A stretch of 64,000 nt of DNA. Source: Rhodospirillaceae bacterium SYSU D60007. GTDB taxonomy: Bacteria; Pseudomonadota; Alphaproteobacteria; Reyranellales; Reyranellaceae. The notes under the pieces are model-generated. The model searched no databases. It worked only from the letters and a program-made list of their open reading frames with translations, and had not been told where the DNA came from. A program made the translations under genes and the position numbers. The stretch lies in NCBI GenBank assembly GCA_003574685.1, contig QOCQ01000021.1:45375-109374 (forward strand), read 5' to 3'. This document shows, in pieces, positions 17,476 through 25,714 of the stretch; the stretch's first letter is position 1; each line of letters starts with the position of its first letter.

Positions 17476-17805
17476 ATGAGCTATGTCTATCTCGGTATCG
17501 CGATCCTGAGCGAAGTGATCGCCACGTCAGCCCTGAAGGCGTCCAACGAATTTTCCCGGCTGCTGCCATCGGTTGCCGTGGTGCTGGGCTACGCGATTGC
17601 ATTCTACTTCCTGTCCCTGACCTTGCGGACAATGCCGGTCGGCATCGCCTACGCCATCTGGAGCGGCGTCGGCATTGTCCTGATTGCGCTTGTCGGCGTG
17701 CTATGGTTCGGCCAGTCGCTGGATTGGGCGGCTATTGTCGGCATGGGACTGATTGTCGCCGGCGTGATCGTGGTGAACGGCTTCTCGAAATCCCTGCCGC
17801 ACTAG
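17476..17805 (+). CDS. Small multidrug resistance (SMR) transporter
   Basis: This 109-residue protein has four membrane helices and the SMR signature: the essential Glu in AILSEVIATSALK (residue 13), VPVG-like TMPVGIAYAIWSGVGIVLIA, and a terminal helix with GLIVAGVIVVNGFS. It would work as a dual-topology dimer exchanging drug or guanidinium-type cations for protons. No guanidine riboswitch loops were found in the upstream gap. Confidence 0.92.
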   Translation: MSYVYLGIAILSEVIATSALKASNEFSRLLPSVAVVLGYAIAFYFLSLTLRTMPVGIAYAIWSGVGIVLIALVGVLWFGQSLDWAAIVGMGLIVAGVIVVNGFSKSLPH

Positions 17806-17909
17806 GGCCGTCTTTCGAACGCGTGGAATAAATTCCGGCGGCGCGTGTAAATCGCTACCGTTGCGCCGCTTCCCGGCGGCGCGTGCGATTCGCAAGGGGA
17901 CCCGTCGAC

Positions 17910-19229
17910 ATGACCATCAAAGATGCCCGCGGCCTTGCCATGTCAGGCGCCGATCAAGCCGCAGCCGACGCCTTCGAGGCGGCGCTGGCCGAGTTCCAGT
18001 GCTACGTGGGCAATCCCGTCGGCACCATCGAGGCAGCCCTGCAGGCGCAACCCGGGTTCACCATGGGACACGTACTGCGCGGCTATCTTTACGGCTCCAG
18101 CAGCGAGGCGCCGGGCATGCGTGAGGCGGCTGCATCGTTCGAAGCTGCCAGGGCGCTGCCGGCCGATGCGCGCGAGCGACAGCATGTCGCGGCCCTTGCG
18201 GCGCTGGCCGCAGGCGACTTCGCTGCCGCCGCGCAACGCTGGGAAGCGCTGCTGGTCGAATATCCACGCGACATCCTCGCCCTGCAGATAGCGCATCTTG
18301 TCGATTTCTTTCGCGGCGATGCGCGCAACCTGCGCGATCGCATTGCGCGGCGCCTCCATGCCTGGACCAAGGCCGATCCCGGCTACCATGCGGTCCTGAG
18401 CATGCACGCCTTCGGCCTGGAGGAGATGGGCGAATACGATCGCGCCGAGGAGCGTGGTCGGGAATCGGTATCGATCAATCCGCGCGATGGCTGGGGCTAT
18501 CACGCGGTCGCGCACGTGCTGGAGATGCGTAACCAGCCGGAGGATGGCATCCGGTGGCTGTCCTCGACCAGCGCGAAGTGGGCGCCAGAGTCGTTTTTCA
18601 AAGTGCACAACTGGTGGCATCTCGCGCTCTACCATCTCGAGCTCGACCAGACGGACGCGGTGCTCAAGCTCTACGACGGACCGATCCGCAGCGAACGCTC
18701 CGCTGTCGCGCTCGACCTGATTGATGCCTCGGCTATGCTGTGGCGGCTTTACCTGCGCGGCCAGGACGTCGGCGATCGCTGGCGCGAGGTTGCCGATACC
18801 TGGGCAGCGACCATCGAGGACGGCGTCTACGCCTTTAACGACGCGCATGCGCTGATGGCCTATGTCGGCGCCGGCGACGAGGCGCGTATCCGCCAGCAGC
18901 TTGCGACCTTGCGGCGCAGCGCCGAAGCCGGCGACGGCAGCAACCGCGCTATGGCGCGGGATGTGGGTGTGCCGGTGGGTGAAGCCATCGTGGCGTTCGG
19001 CCAGGGCCGCTACTGCGATGTGGTCGAGCGGCTTCAGCACCTGCGGCCGATCGCCAGTCGTTTCGGCGGCAGCCACGCCCAGCGCGACCTGCTCGACCTC
19101 ACGCTGATCGAGGCAGCCAGGCGAGCCGGCGACCGCAATCTGTTCGCGGCGCTGGCCAGTGAGCGCGGCAGCAGCCGGCCACGCTCGCCGCTGGCCCGCC
19201 GCTACCGGGAGGCCGCGCAGGCAGCCTGA
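17910..19229 (+). CDS. TTC38-like tetratricopeptide protein
   Basis: The 439-residue protein is a helical repeat protein resembling the TTC38 family: RGYLYGSSSE, AALAALAAGDFAAAAQRWEA, HAFGLEEMGEYDRAEERGRE, GWGYHAVAHVLEMRNQPEDG, and FFKVHNWWHLALYHLELD. The repeated His-containing helices (YHAVAHVLEM, NWWHLALYHLE) are characteristic. The start at 17910 follows AAGGGGA. It precedes a CoA-transferase gene by 131 bases. The biochemical role of the family is unknown. Confidence 0.8.
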   Translation: MTIKDARGLAMSGADQAAADAFEAALAEFQCYVGNPVGTIEAALQAQPGFTMGHVLRGYLYGSSSEAPGMREAAASFEAARALPADARERQHVAALAALAAGDFAAAAQRWEALLVEYPRDILALQIAHLVDFFRGDARNLRDRIARRLHAWTKADPGYHAVLSMHAFGLEEMGEYDRAEERGRESVSINPRDGWGYHAVAHVLEMRNQPEDGIRWLSSTSAKWAPESFFKVHNWWHLALYHLELDQTDAVLKLYDGPIRSERSAVALDLIDASAMLWRLYLRGQDVGDRWREVADTWAATIEDGVYAFNDAHALMAYVGAGDEARIRQQLATLRRSAEAGDGSNRAMARDVGVPVGEAIVAFGQGRYCDVVERLQHLRPIASRFGGSHAQRDLLDLTLIEAARRAGDRNLFAALASERGSSRPRSPLARRYREAAQAA

Positions 19230-19360
19230 ACGGCGTTCATGCGCTCCGCGATGCAAGTCTGACATCGCATATCCCGGGATGCGAGCCCTTCGCGCACGCC
19301 TTAAGGTGGGCGTGCGCCGCAACGCCTGTAGTCAAGGGACGTGCGGCGGGGAGGGACGCA

Positions 19361-20563
19361 ATGGCAGGGCCTTTGGCGGGCGTACGGATTCTGGATTGCA
19401 CCACGGTCGTCCTGGGACCGTGGGCGGCGCAGCAACTGGGCGATCTCGGCGCCGATATCATCAAGATCGAGCCGCCGGAAGGCGACACCACGCGCCAGCT
19501 TGGCCCGCGCCGCAACAAGGACATGGCGGCCTTCTTTCTGGGATGCAATCGCAACAAGCGCAGCATTGTGCTGGATCTGAAGAAGGATGACGGCCGCGCC
19601 GCGCTGTTCAGACTGGCAGAGACGGCGGACGTGCTGATGCACAACTACCGGCCCGAGCCTGCCGCCCGTCTGGGTGTCCCCTACGAGGTCTTCCAGAAGA
19701 TCAATCCGCGGCTGATCTATCTTGCGACCTATGGCTACCGCGCGGCCGGTCCGATGGGCGCCAAGGCGGCCTATGACGACATCATCCAGGCCGGCTCGGG
19801 TCTTGCGATGCTGCAGACGGTGGTGGCGGGCGCGCCGCGCTTCCTGCCCACCATTGTCGCCGACAAGACCAGCTCCAACGCCGTCGTGGCCGCCGTCCTC
19901 GCAGCCCTCTACGAGCGCGAAAAGTCAGGCCTGGGTCAGTCGGTCGAGGTGCCGATGTTCGAAAGCCTCGTTTCCTATGTGATGGTCGAGCACCTCTACG
20001 GCGAAACCTTCGTTCCGCCGATCGAAACCGCCGGCTACAAGCGTCTGCTCAACAAGGAGCGCCGGCCCTACCCTTCGAAGGACGGCTATTTTGCGTTGCT
20101 GCCCTATACCGATGGCCACTGGCGCGAGTTCTGCAAGCTCGTCGGACGGGACGACATCATGGCCGATCCGCGGTTTCAGTCGCTCCATACGCGGCTCACC
20201 AACGTCGAGGTCGTCTACGCGACCCTGGCCGAGATCTGTGCCACGCGCACCAACGCCGAGTGGGTCGCACTGCTGAAGGACTCAAATGTTCCGCACGGCC
20301 CGGTGAACTCGCTGGAGGATCTGTTCGTCGATCCTCAGCTTGAGGCGACCGGGTTCTGGAAGGAGGTCGAGCACCCGACCGAAGGCAAGCTGCGCATGCC
20401 CGACATCCCGCCGCGGTTCAGCCGCACGCCCGGCGAGATTCGCCACCTTCAGCCGCGGCTGGGCGAGCATAGTGTCGAGATCCTGGCCGAGGCAGGGTTT
20501 GCTGCGGCCGAGATCGAGGCGCTGCTGCGCACTGGCGCCACGAGGGATGGGCGCAAGGGCTGA
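19361..20563 (+). CDS. Family III (CaiB/BaiF-type) CoA-transferase
   Basis: The 400-residue protein shows the class III CoA-transferase sequence: PLAGVRILDCTTVVLGPWAA, QQLGDLGADIIKIEPPEGDT, CNRNKRSIVLDLK, NYRPEPAARLG, the catalytic Asp region AYDDIIQAGSG (about residue 142), and GPVNSLEDLFVDPQL. These enzymes move CoA between carboxylic acids. The acyl substrate cannot be assigned. It is followed 25 bases later by the deaminase gene. Confidence 0.93.
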   Translation: MAGPLAGVRILDCTTVVLGPWAAQQLGDLGADIIKIEPPEGDTTRQLGPRRNKDMAAFFLGCNRNKRSIVLDLKKDDGRAALFRLAETADVLMHNYRPEPAARLGVPYEVFQKINPRLIYLATYGYRAAGPMGAKAAYDDIIQAGSGLAMLQTVVAGAPRFLPTIVADKTSSNAVVAAVLAALYEREKSGLGQSVEVPMFESLVSYVMVEHLYGETFVPPIETAGYKRLLNKERRPYPSKDGYFALLPYTDGHWREFCKLVGRDDIMADPRFQSLHTRLTNVEVVYATLAEICATRTNAEWVALLKDSNVPHGPVNSLEDLFVDPQLEATGFWKEVEHPTEGKLRMPDIPPRFSRTPGEIRHLQPRLGEHSVEILAEAGFAAAEIEALLRTGATRDGRKG

Positions 20564-20588
20564 CGGGCAAGCGGCGCAAGGAGGCATC

Positions 20589-21602
20589 ATGCACCAGTCG
20601 CCTGTCGAAGCCGCGCCGAAGGCCGAGTTGCACATTCATCTCGAAGGATCGCTGGAGCCGGACATGCTGCTGGCGCTGGCGCAGCGCAACGGTGTGAGCA
20701 TCCCGTACAGCAATGCCGATGAGCTGCGCGCGGCCTACGACTTCGCGAATCTGCAGGAATTCCTTGAGCTCTACTGGGCCGGCCAGAGCGTGCTGCGCAC
20801 CGAGCGTGACTTCTACGATCTGGCACACGCCTACCTGGCGCGCGCCCATCGTGACAATGTGGTGCATGCTGAAGCCTACATCCTGCCGCAGGGCCACACG
20901 CCGCGCGGCGTGCCTTTCGCCGCCGTGCTCGACGGCGCGCTTGCAGCTTTCGAGGATGCCCGGCATGCGTTCGGCATCACCGGTGGCCTCATTCTCGGTC
21001 TGAACCGCCATGAGTCGGAAGCCGACGCTCTGGCGGTGGTGGACAGTGCAAGGCCATGGCGCGACCGCATCCTGGCGCTGGGGCTGGAAGGTCCCGAGAA
21101 GGGTAATCCGCCCTCGAAGTTCACGCGCATCTATGATGTGGCGCGCGACTTGGGTTGGCATCTGACGGCGCATGCCGGTGAAGAGGGACCGCCGGAATAC
21201 ATCATTGAGGCGCTGGATGTCTTGCGTGTGGAACGCATCGATCACGGCGTGCGCTGCGAGCAGGATCCGGCGCTGGTGCGGCGACTCGCCGAAGCGCAGG
21301 TGCCGCTCACCGTCTGTCCGCTGTCAAATGCGATGCTGAAAGTGTTTCCGAGGCTGGAGGATCACAACCTGCGCCGCCTGCTGCAGGCCGGTCTGTGCGT
21401 GACGGTGAACTCGGACGACCCGCCGTATTTTGGCGGCTACGTCAATGCGAACTACACGAAGGCGAGTGCCGCCCTGGGACTCACCGTCGATGAGCAGTAC
21501 CAAATCCTGCGCAACGGCTTCGTGGCGGCGTTCATCCATGATGACCTTCGTAGCCGTTACTTGCGGGAGCTGGAGTCTGCCTGGTCCGCCAGCCGTCAGT
21601 AA
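20589..21602 (+). CDS. Adenine/adenosine deaminase family protein (probably adenine deaminase)
   Basis: The 337-residue metal-dependent deaminase has PKAELHIHLEGSLEPDML (first metal His pair), LTAHAGEEGPPEYI (His and catalytic Glu), VERIDHGVR, PLTVCPLSNAMLKVF and NSDDPPYFGGYV (metal Asp). The combination NLQEFLELYWAG, GLNRHESEADA and SDDPPYFGGYVNANY resembles the adenine deaminase branch (Pseudomonas PA0148-like) more than classical adenosine deaminase. The likely reaction is adenine to hypoxanthine in purine salvage. Confidence 0.88.
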   Translation: MHQSPVEAAPKAELHIHLEGSLEPDMLLALAQRNGVSIPYSNADELRAAYDFANLQEFLELYWAGQSVLRTERDFYDLAHAYLARAHRDNVVHAEAYILPQGHTPRGVPFAAVLDGALAAFEDARHAFGITGGLILGLNRHESEADALAVVDSARPWRDRILALGLEGPEKGNPPSKFTRIYDVARDLGWHLTAHAGEEGPPEYIIEALDVLRVERIDHGVRCEQDPALVRRLAEAQVPLTVCPLSNAMLKVFPRLEDHNLRRLLQAGLCVTVNSDDPPYFGGYVNANYTKASAALGLTVDEQYQILRNGFVAAFIHDDLRSRYLRELESAWSASRQ

Positions 21603-21685
21603 ACCATCAGCAGACAGGCAACCCTGCACACCGTGGGACGTTTTCCCGGCGGACGGCGATTGTCCGCAACACCAGGAGGCGACCC

Positions 21686-22006
21686 ATGCTGAAGGGACTT
21701 TTCGCGGTCCTTGTGGTTGGCGCACTGGCGACGGCGTGCACGCGCACGACCAGGACCGTGGTGGTGCCGTCCGCTGCCGACAATGTCTGCGTCAGCTATG
21801 GCTTCTCACCCGGTACCGCGGCTTACGACAATTGCGTGGTCCGTGAAGCCGAGGCACGCCGGCGCGGGCGCGTGCCGCCAGGCTACGCCGAGTCGGCGCT
21901 GGTTTCGGACTCGCAGGCCGCCTGTTACAGCTACGGCCTTGTCCCCGGCACCGTGACCTACGAACAGTGCGTGCGCACAGAGATCAATGCGCGACGGTAT
22001 CGTTAA
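21686..22006 (+). CDS. Small lipoprotein with duplicated Cys-YG-GT motif
   Basis: The 106-residue protein has a lipoprotein signal (VVGALATAC, lipobox Cys at 18) and two copies of a roughly 25-residue unit: CVSYGFSPGTAAYDNCVVRE and CYSYGLVPGTVTYEQCVRTE, each followed by ARR-like residues. Each unit contains two Cys 14-15 residues apart, suggesting one disulphide per repeat in the periplasm. AGGAGGC lies before the ATG. Its stop overlaps the stop of the convergent ferredoxin reductase gene by four bases. Function unknown. Confidence 0.75.
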   Translation: MLKGLFAVLVVGALATACTRTTRTVVVPSAADNVCVSYGFSPGTAAYDNCVVREAEARRRGRVPPGYAESALVSDSQAACYSYGLVPGTVTYEQCVRTEINARRYR

Positions 22007-23316
22007 GCGCCGCTGCGCTGCGATCCGTCGATCAAGGCTTCCCAGGTTGCAAGCTTCACGCGCGGACGGCCCTGGGCCTGGCCGGCCGCATTTTCCGCGG
22101 TCTCAATGCACTGCCAGGCGGCGGTGTGGAGCGGTTTGAGGCCACGGCCCGCCAGCATATTGTCCAGTCCTGCGGGTCCGGGCTTGCCTGATGCGGGCGC
22201 TTCGGCGAGATCAGCCACGACGGTCTTCACCAGCGCCATGGCATCGACACGATTGGTGGGAATGACGCCGGTCGGCCCGCGCTTGGCCCAGCCCACGACA
22301 TAGGCGCCGGGCATGCCGCGTACGCGTCCCTCATCATGCGCGATGCGGCCGCCCTCCAGGGGCAGGCCGGGCGGCGGTGCGGGATCGTAACCGATACAGG
22401 TCACGACCAGATCCGTCGGTATCCGCCAGTGGCGGTCAGGATGGCGCGTGTCCGCGAGCTCGAGCGCTTGCACGTGGCCCTCCTCACCATGCAGCGCCAT
22501 CGGCGTGTGCCAGAACGCAAAGCGCAGGATGCGGGTCCTGTGCGTGCCGTCCGCCGTCACAAACGTGCGCAGGATCTCGAGATTCCTGTTCTTGCGCATG
22601 CGCTCGGGTGCGGGATCGCTGTCGGGGGGCGCCGCTTCTGCCACGACATCCCCGTCCACGGCGGGGCGGAATGCGGCCAGGCGGCCCAGCTCGGCAAGCT
22701 CGTTGCCCGTGAAATTCGCGTCGGCGGGTCCCCGGCGTGCCACGATCGCGATTTCGGCAATGTCGAGCTGTGCGATCGCCGAGGCGGCCTGCGGCGCGAT
22801 GTCGGATTTCGCCATCTCGTCAGCCGTCTTGGCGAGTACGCGCGCAACGTCGATGGCGACATTGCCGGCACCTATCACCGCGACGTGGCGCATATCAGGG
22901 CGCAGCGGGTCCAGCTCGGCGAAATCAGGATGACCGTTGTACCAGCCAACAAAGGCGCCGGAGCCGACGACGCCTTTCAGTTCCTCTCCGGGAATGCCAA
23001 GCCTGCGGTCGCGGCTGCAGCCGGTGGCAATGATCAGTGCGTCATAAAGCGCCGCCAGCTCGGCGATGGTGACGTCGCGGCCGACCTCGATATTGCCCAG
23101 GAACCGCACACCGGGACGGGCCAGCAGGCGTTCGAACTGGCGCTGCACGCCCTTGGTGCCCTGGTGATCCGGGGCAACGCCATAGCGTACCAGCCCGTAG
23201 GGACAGGGCAGGCGGTCGATGATATCGATGCGCACATCGGGCAGGGCGCGCATCAGCCCGTCGACGGCATAGAAGCCCGACGGCCCGGCTCCGATGACGG
23301 CAATGGCGCGGCTCAT
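22003..23316 (-). CDS. Adrenodoxin-reductase-type ferredoxin-NADP+ reductase
   Basis: The 437-residue flavoprotein resembles FprA and adrenodoxin reductase: FAD motif AVIGAGPSGFYAVDGLM at the N-terminus, CPYGLVRYGVAPDHQGTK, the NADP-binding VAVIGAGNVAIDVARVL in the middle, and the C-terminal YVVGWAKRGPTGVIPTNR that stacks on the flavin. It would pass electrons from NADPH to a ferredoxin. It is divergent from the dehalogenase-like gene, with starts 61 bases apart. Confidence 0.93.
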   Translation of the reverse strand: MSRAIAVIGAGPSGFYAVDGLMRALPDVRIDIIDRLPCPYGLVRYGVAPDHQGTKGVQRQFERLLARPGVRFLGNIEVGRDVTIAELAALYDALIIATGCSRDRRLGIPGEELKGVVGSGAFVGWYNGHPDFAELDPLRPDMRHVAVIGAGNVAIDVARVLAKTADEMAKSDIAPQAASAIAQLDIAEIAIVARRGPADANFTGNELAELGRLAAFRPAVDGDVVAEAAPPDSDPAPERMRKNRNLEILRTFVTADGTHRTRILRFAFWHTPMALHGEEGHVQALELADTRHPDRHWRIPTDLVVTCIGYDPAPPPGLPLEGGRIAHDEGRVRGMPGAYVVGWAKRGPTGVIPTNRVDAMALVKTVVADLAEAPASGKPGPAGLDNMLAGRGLKPLHTAAWQCIETAENAAGQAQGRPRVKLATWEALIDGSQRSGA

Positions 23317-23377
23317 GGCGGCGCGACCATATCGATTGTATCCCGTGCGTGCTAGCGTCGGATCAGGAGGTATTTGC

Positions 23378-24109
23378 ATGCTGCTCAAGGATCGCGTCGT
23401 GCTGATCAGCAACGTGGCGAAATTCGCGGGCCGTGCGGCGACCGCCGCGGCGCTGGCCCAGGGTGCGCAGGTGCTGGCCACCGACGAGAGCTTCACGGAT
23501 GCCGACCGACGCAAGGCATGGGAGAAGGAATTCAAGGGCAGCGTTGCCCTGGCCGAGCAGACACCGGCTGATATCGGCGCTGCTGTCAGGGCGCGCGGCC
23601 GCATCGATGCACTGGTCAACAACGATGCCTGGCCGGCCGCGCGCGCGCCGTTGGGCGAGGCAAAGCTGGACGAGTTCCGTGCCGCCTTCGAGGCGATGGT
23701 GGTGCGCCCCTTCGCGTTGACGCAGCACATCGCGCCCCTGATGCGCCAGCAGCGCTACGGCCGGATTCTGTTCGTCTCCTCCGCGGCGCCGCTGCGCGGC
23801 ATTGCCAACTACTCGATGTATGTCTCGGCGCGTGCGGCGGCCAACGGACTGGTGGCTTCGCTGGCGCGGGAGCTGGGCAAGGACCAGATCACGGTCAATG
23901 CGCTGGGTTCGAACTACGTCGAGAACCCGGACTATTTTCCGCCGTCGCTGATCGCCAACAAGGAGGCGATGGCGCGCATGACCGCCCAGATTCCGCTGGG
24001 GCGGCTGGGCCGTCCCGAGGAGATCGGTGCCACCATCTGCTTCCTGGTGTCGGAAGGCGCTGGATTCATCACCGGCCATGTGCTGCCGCACGCGGGCGGT
24101 TGGGCGTAG
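23378..24109 (+). CDS. Probable halohydrin dehalogenase (SDR-related)
   Basis: The 243-residue protein has the SDR fold but not its dehydrogenase motifs. The NAD-binding TGxxxGxG is replaced by ISNVAKFAG (residues 10-18), resembling the halide-pocket motif of HheC (VTNVKHFGG). The catalytic set is Ser135-x12-Tyr148-x3-Arg152, the Ser-Tyr-Arg triad of halohydrin dehalogenases, where normal SDRs have Lys. TDESF (35-39), VVRPFALTQ (108-116) and GSNYVENPDYF further match HheC-type proteins. Such enzymes convert vicinal haloalcohols to epoxides and open epoxides with small anions. GGAGG lies before the ATG. It is followed 11 bases later by the PFK gene. The Thr of the nucleophile motif is Ser here. 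Confidence 0.8.
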   Translation: MLLKDRVVLISNVAKFAGRAATAAALAQGAQVLATDESFTDADRRKAWEKEFKGSVALAEQTPADIGAAVRARGRIDALVNNDAWPAARAPLGEAKLDEFRAAFEAMVVRPFALTQHIAPLMRQQRYGRILFVSSAAPLRGIANYSMYVSARAAANGLVASLARELGKDQITVNALGSNYVENPDYFPPSLIANKEAMARMTAQIPLGRLGRPEEIGATICFLVSEGAGFITGHVLPHAGGWA

Positions 24110-24120
24110 GAGAGTGGCTG

Positions 24121-25188
24121 ATGGGCAAGCGGATCGGACTTCTCACCAGCGGCGGCGATTGTGCCGGGCTGAACGCCGTGATTCGCGCTGTGGTGCGGCG
24201 GGCCCACTACGGTTACGACTTCGACGTGGTCGGCATCCGCAAGGGCACGCACGGGCTGCTGGCACGTCCGGTCGAGATCGAGGAGCTGAAGCCGGAACAT
24301 GACGATGCCGCCCTGCTGCGGCTGGGAGGCACGGTGCTGGGCACCACCAACAAGGGCGATCCCTTTGCCTTTCCCATGCCGGACGGGACACTGAAGGACC
24401 GCTCCGAAGAAATCGTGGAAGGCTTCCGCGCGCTCGATCTCGACGCCCTGATCGGCGTGGGTGGCGATGGTAGCCTGAAGATCCTGTCGCGCCTGGCCTC
24501 GCAGGGCGGCATGCCGTTCGTCGGCATCCCCAAGACCATCGACAACGACGTGGCGCGGACCGAGCGGGCGGTCGGCTATACGACCGCCGTTGCTACTGCC
24601 ACCGAGGCGCTGGACCGCCTGCAGCCGACGGCCGCCAGCCACGACCGCCTCATGGTGCTGGAGCTGATGGGCCGCGATGCCGGCCACATCGCCATTGCCG
24701 CCGGCGTCGCGGGCGGAGCCGACGTGGTGTTGATCCCGGAGATTCCCTGGACGCTGAAGACGGTGGTGCGCCACGTGAAAGACCTGCGCGTGGCGGGACG
24801 GAATTTCGCGCTGGTGGTGGCGGCCGAAGCAGCACGCCCCTCCGACGGGGACGGCCACGTCATCGACGATGCCGGTGGTATCGGGCACTGGCTGGGAGTC
24901 GAGCTGGGGCGGCTGACCGGTGCGGAAACCCGCGTCACCGTGCTGGGCCATGTCCAGCGCGGCGGCGTGCCCAACGCCGAGGACCGATTGCTGGGGTCGG
25001 CATTGGGGGTGCATGCGGTAGATCTTGTGGCACAGGGCCGCACCGGCCGCATGGTGGCGTGGTGGAACCGCGAGGTGATCGACGTGCCACTGGAGGAGGT
25101 CGTGGCCGTGCCCAGTGTGGTCGACCCGCACGGCCCGATGGTGCGCACCGCCCGGGGGCTGGGAATTTGCTTGGGCGATGCGGTTTGA
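24121..25188 (+). CDS. pfkA: 6-phosphofructokinase (phosphofructokinase A family)
   Basis: The 355-residue enzyme phosphorylates fructose 6-phosphate in glycolysis. It has LLTSGGDCAGLNAVIRA, GVGGDGSLK (residues 112-120), GIPKTIDND (135-143), VLELMGRDAGHIA and HVQRGGVPNAEDRLL. The GGDG Gly117 points to ATP as donor, whereas the Lys in PKTIDND is the form found in PPi-dependent and group III enzymes. The mix is seen in the long-type ATP-PFK lineage, so ATP use is favoured but not certain. Confidence 0.9.
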   Translation: MGKRIGLLTSGGDCAGLNAVIRAVVRRAHYGYDFDVVGIRKGTHGLLARPVEIEELKPEHDDAALLRLGGTVLGTTNKGDPFAFPMPDGTLKDRSEEIVEGFRALDLDALIGVGGDGSLKILSRLASQGGMPFVGIPKTIDNDVARTERAVGYTTAVATATEALDRLQPTAASHDRLMVLELMGRDAGHIAIAAGVAGGADVVLIPEIPWTLKTVVRHVKDLRVAGRNFALVVAAEAARPSDGDGHVIDDAGGIGHWLGVELGRLTGAETRVTVLGHVQRGGVPNAEDRLLGSALGVHAVDLVAQGRTGRMVAWWNREVIDVPLEEVVAVPSVVDPHGPMVRTARGLGICLGDAV

Positions 25189-25219
25189 GAAAGTGCGGCA
25201 AGTTGTAACAACTCTGTCC

Positions 25220-25256
25220 TTGACTCTGAGCGGGCGCTCATCCTTATAATGAGCGC
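25220..25256 (+). promoter_or_regulatory. Promoter with overlapping TGAG-N6-CTCA operators
   Basis: TTGACT (25220-25225) and TATAAT (25245-25250) are near-consensus hexamers 19 bases apart. The predicted start of transcription falls at about the A of the ATG at 25257, so the mRNA may be leaderless. Two dyads TGAG-N6-CTCA occupy the site: TGAGCGGGCGCTCA (25227-25240) in the spacer and TGAGCGCATGCTCA (25250-25263) across the -10 end and start codon. A repressor bound here would block transcription. Confidence 0.6.
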
Positions 25257-25709
25257 ATGCTCATCACCGGTTTCCGCATGGCCGCGGTTGGCGCCGTCAT
25301 TTCCGGAGTCCTCGCCGGCCCCCCGCCGGCCAGGGCGCAGGGCGTGACCGCGCTGTCGGCGGTCGGCTTCCCTATCCTCGCGGCCGAAGCCGTCGAGATC
25401 CGCTCGCGCCAGCCGCAGGGCGATCCCGCCGCCACCCTCAGCGCGGTAGGGCTGTGGCGGGTCGCGGGCGTGGTGTTGACCGGCCGCAGCGCCACGCTGG
25501 TGCTGCGCGATGCCGTCGGCGCCACCCAGGCTTGTCTGGTCGTACCGGCCCGCGCCGTGGCGGGCACCGGCCTGCGGGCCGGCGATGCGGTCCAGGCGAC
25601 GGCGAGCGAGGCCGGCGCTATCCTGCACAAGGACGAGCGGGTGCTGGCCTTCGTCGCCGGGGAGGACCAGGCCCACCTCGTGCTTCACGACGCCGTGGCG
25701 CGGATCTGA
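25257..25709 (+). CDS. Hypothetical secreted protein
   Basis: The 150-residue protein begins with a signal-peptide-like stretch (MAAVGAVISGVLAG then PPPARAQG) and continues as a small beta-rich domain with GVVLTGRSATLVLRDAVGAT and DEDQ-like AGEDQAHLVLHDAVARI at the end. Only one Cys is present. No family was recognised. No ribosome binding site precedes the ATG at 25257, consistent with the leaderless prediction. The DUF2145 gene starts 5 bases after its stop, so both are likely expressed together. Confidence 0.6.
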   Translation: MLITGFRMAAVGAVISGVLAGPPPARAQGVTALSAVGFPILAAEAVEIRSRQPQGDPAATLSAVGLWRVAGVVLTGRSATLVLRDAVGATQACLVVPARAVAGTGLRAGDAVQATASEAGAILHKDERVLAFVAGEDQAHLVLHDAVARI

Positions 25710-25714
25710 GCGCC

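Noticed and set aside
23378..24109. Annotation as an ordinary SDR oxidoreductase
   Set aside because: The Tyr-x3-Lys motif and the glycine-rich cofactor loop are both missing, and the replacements match halohydrin dehalogenases.
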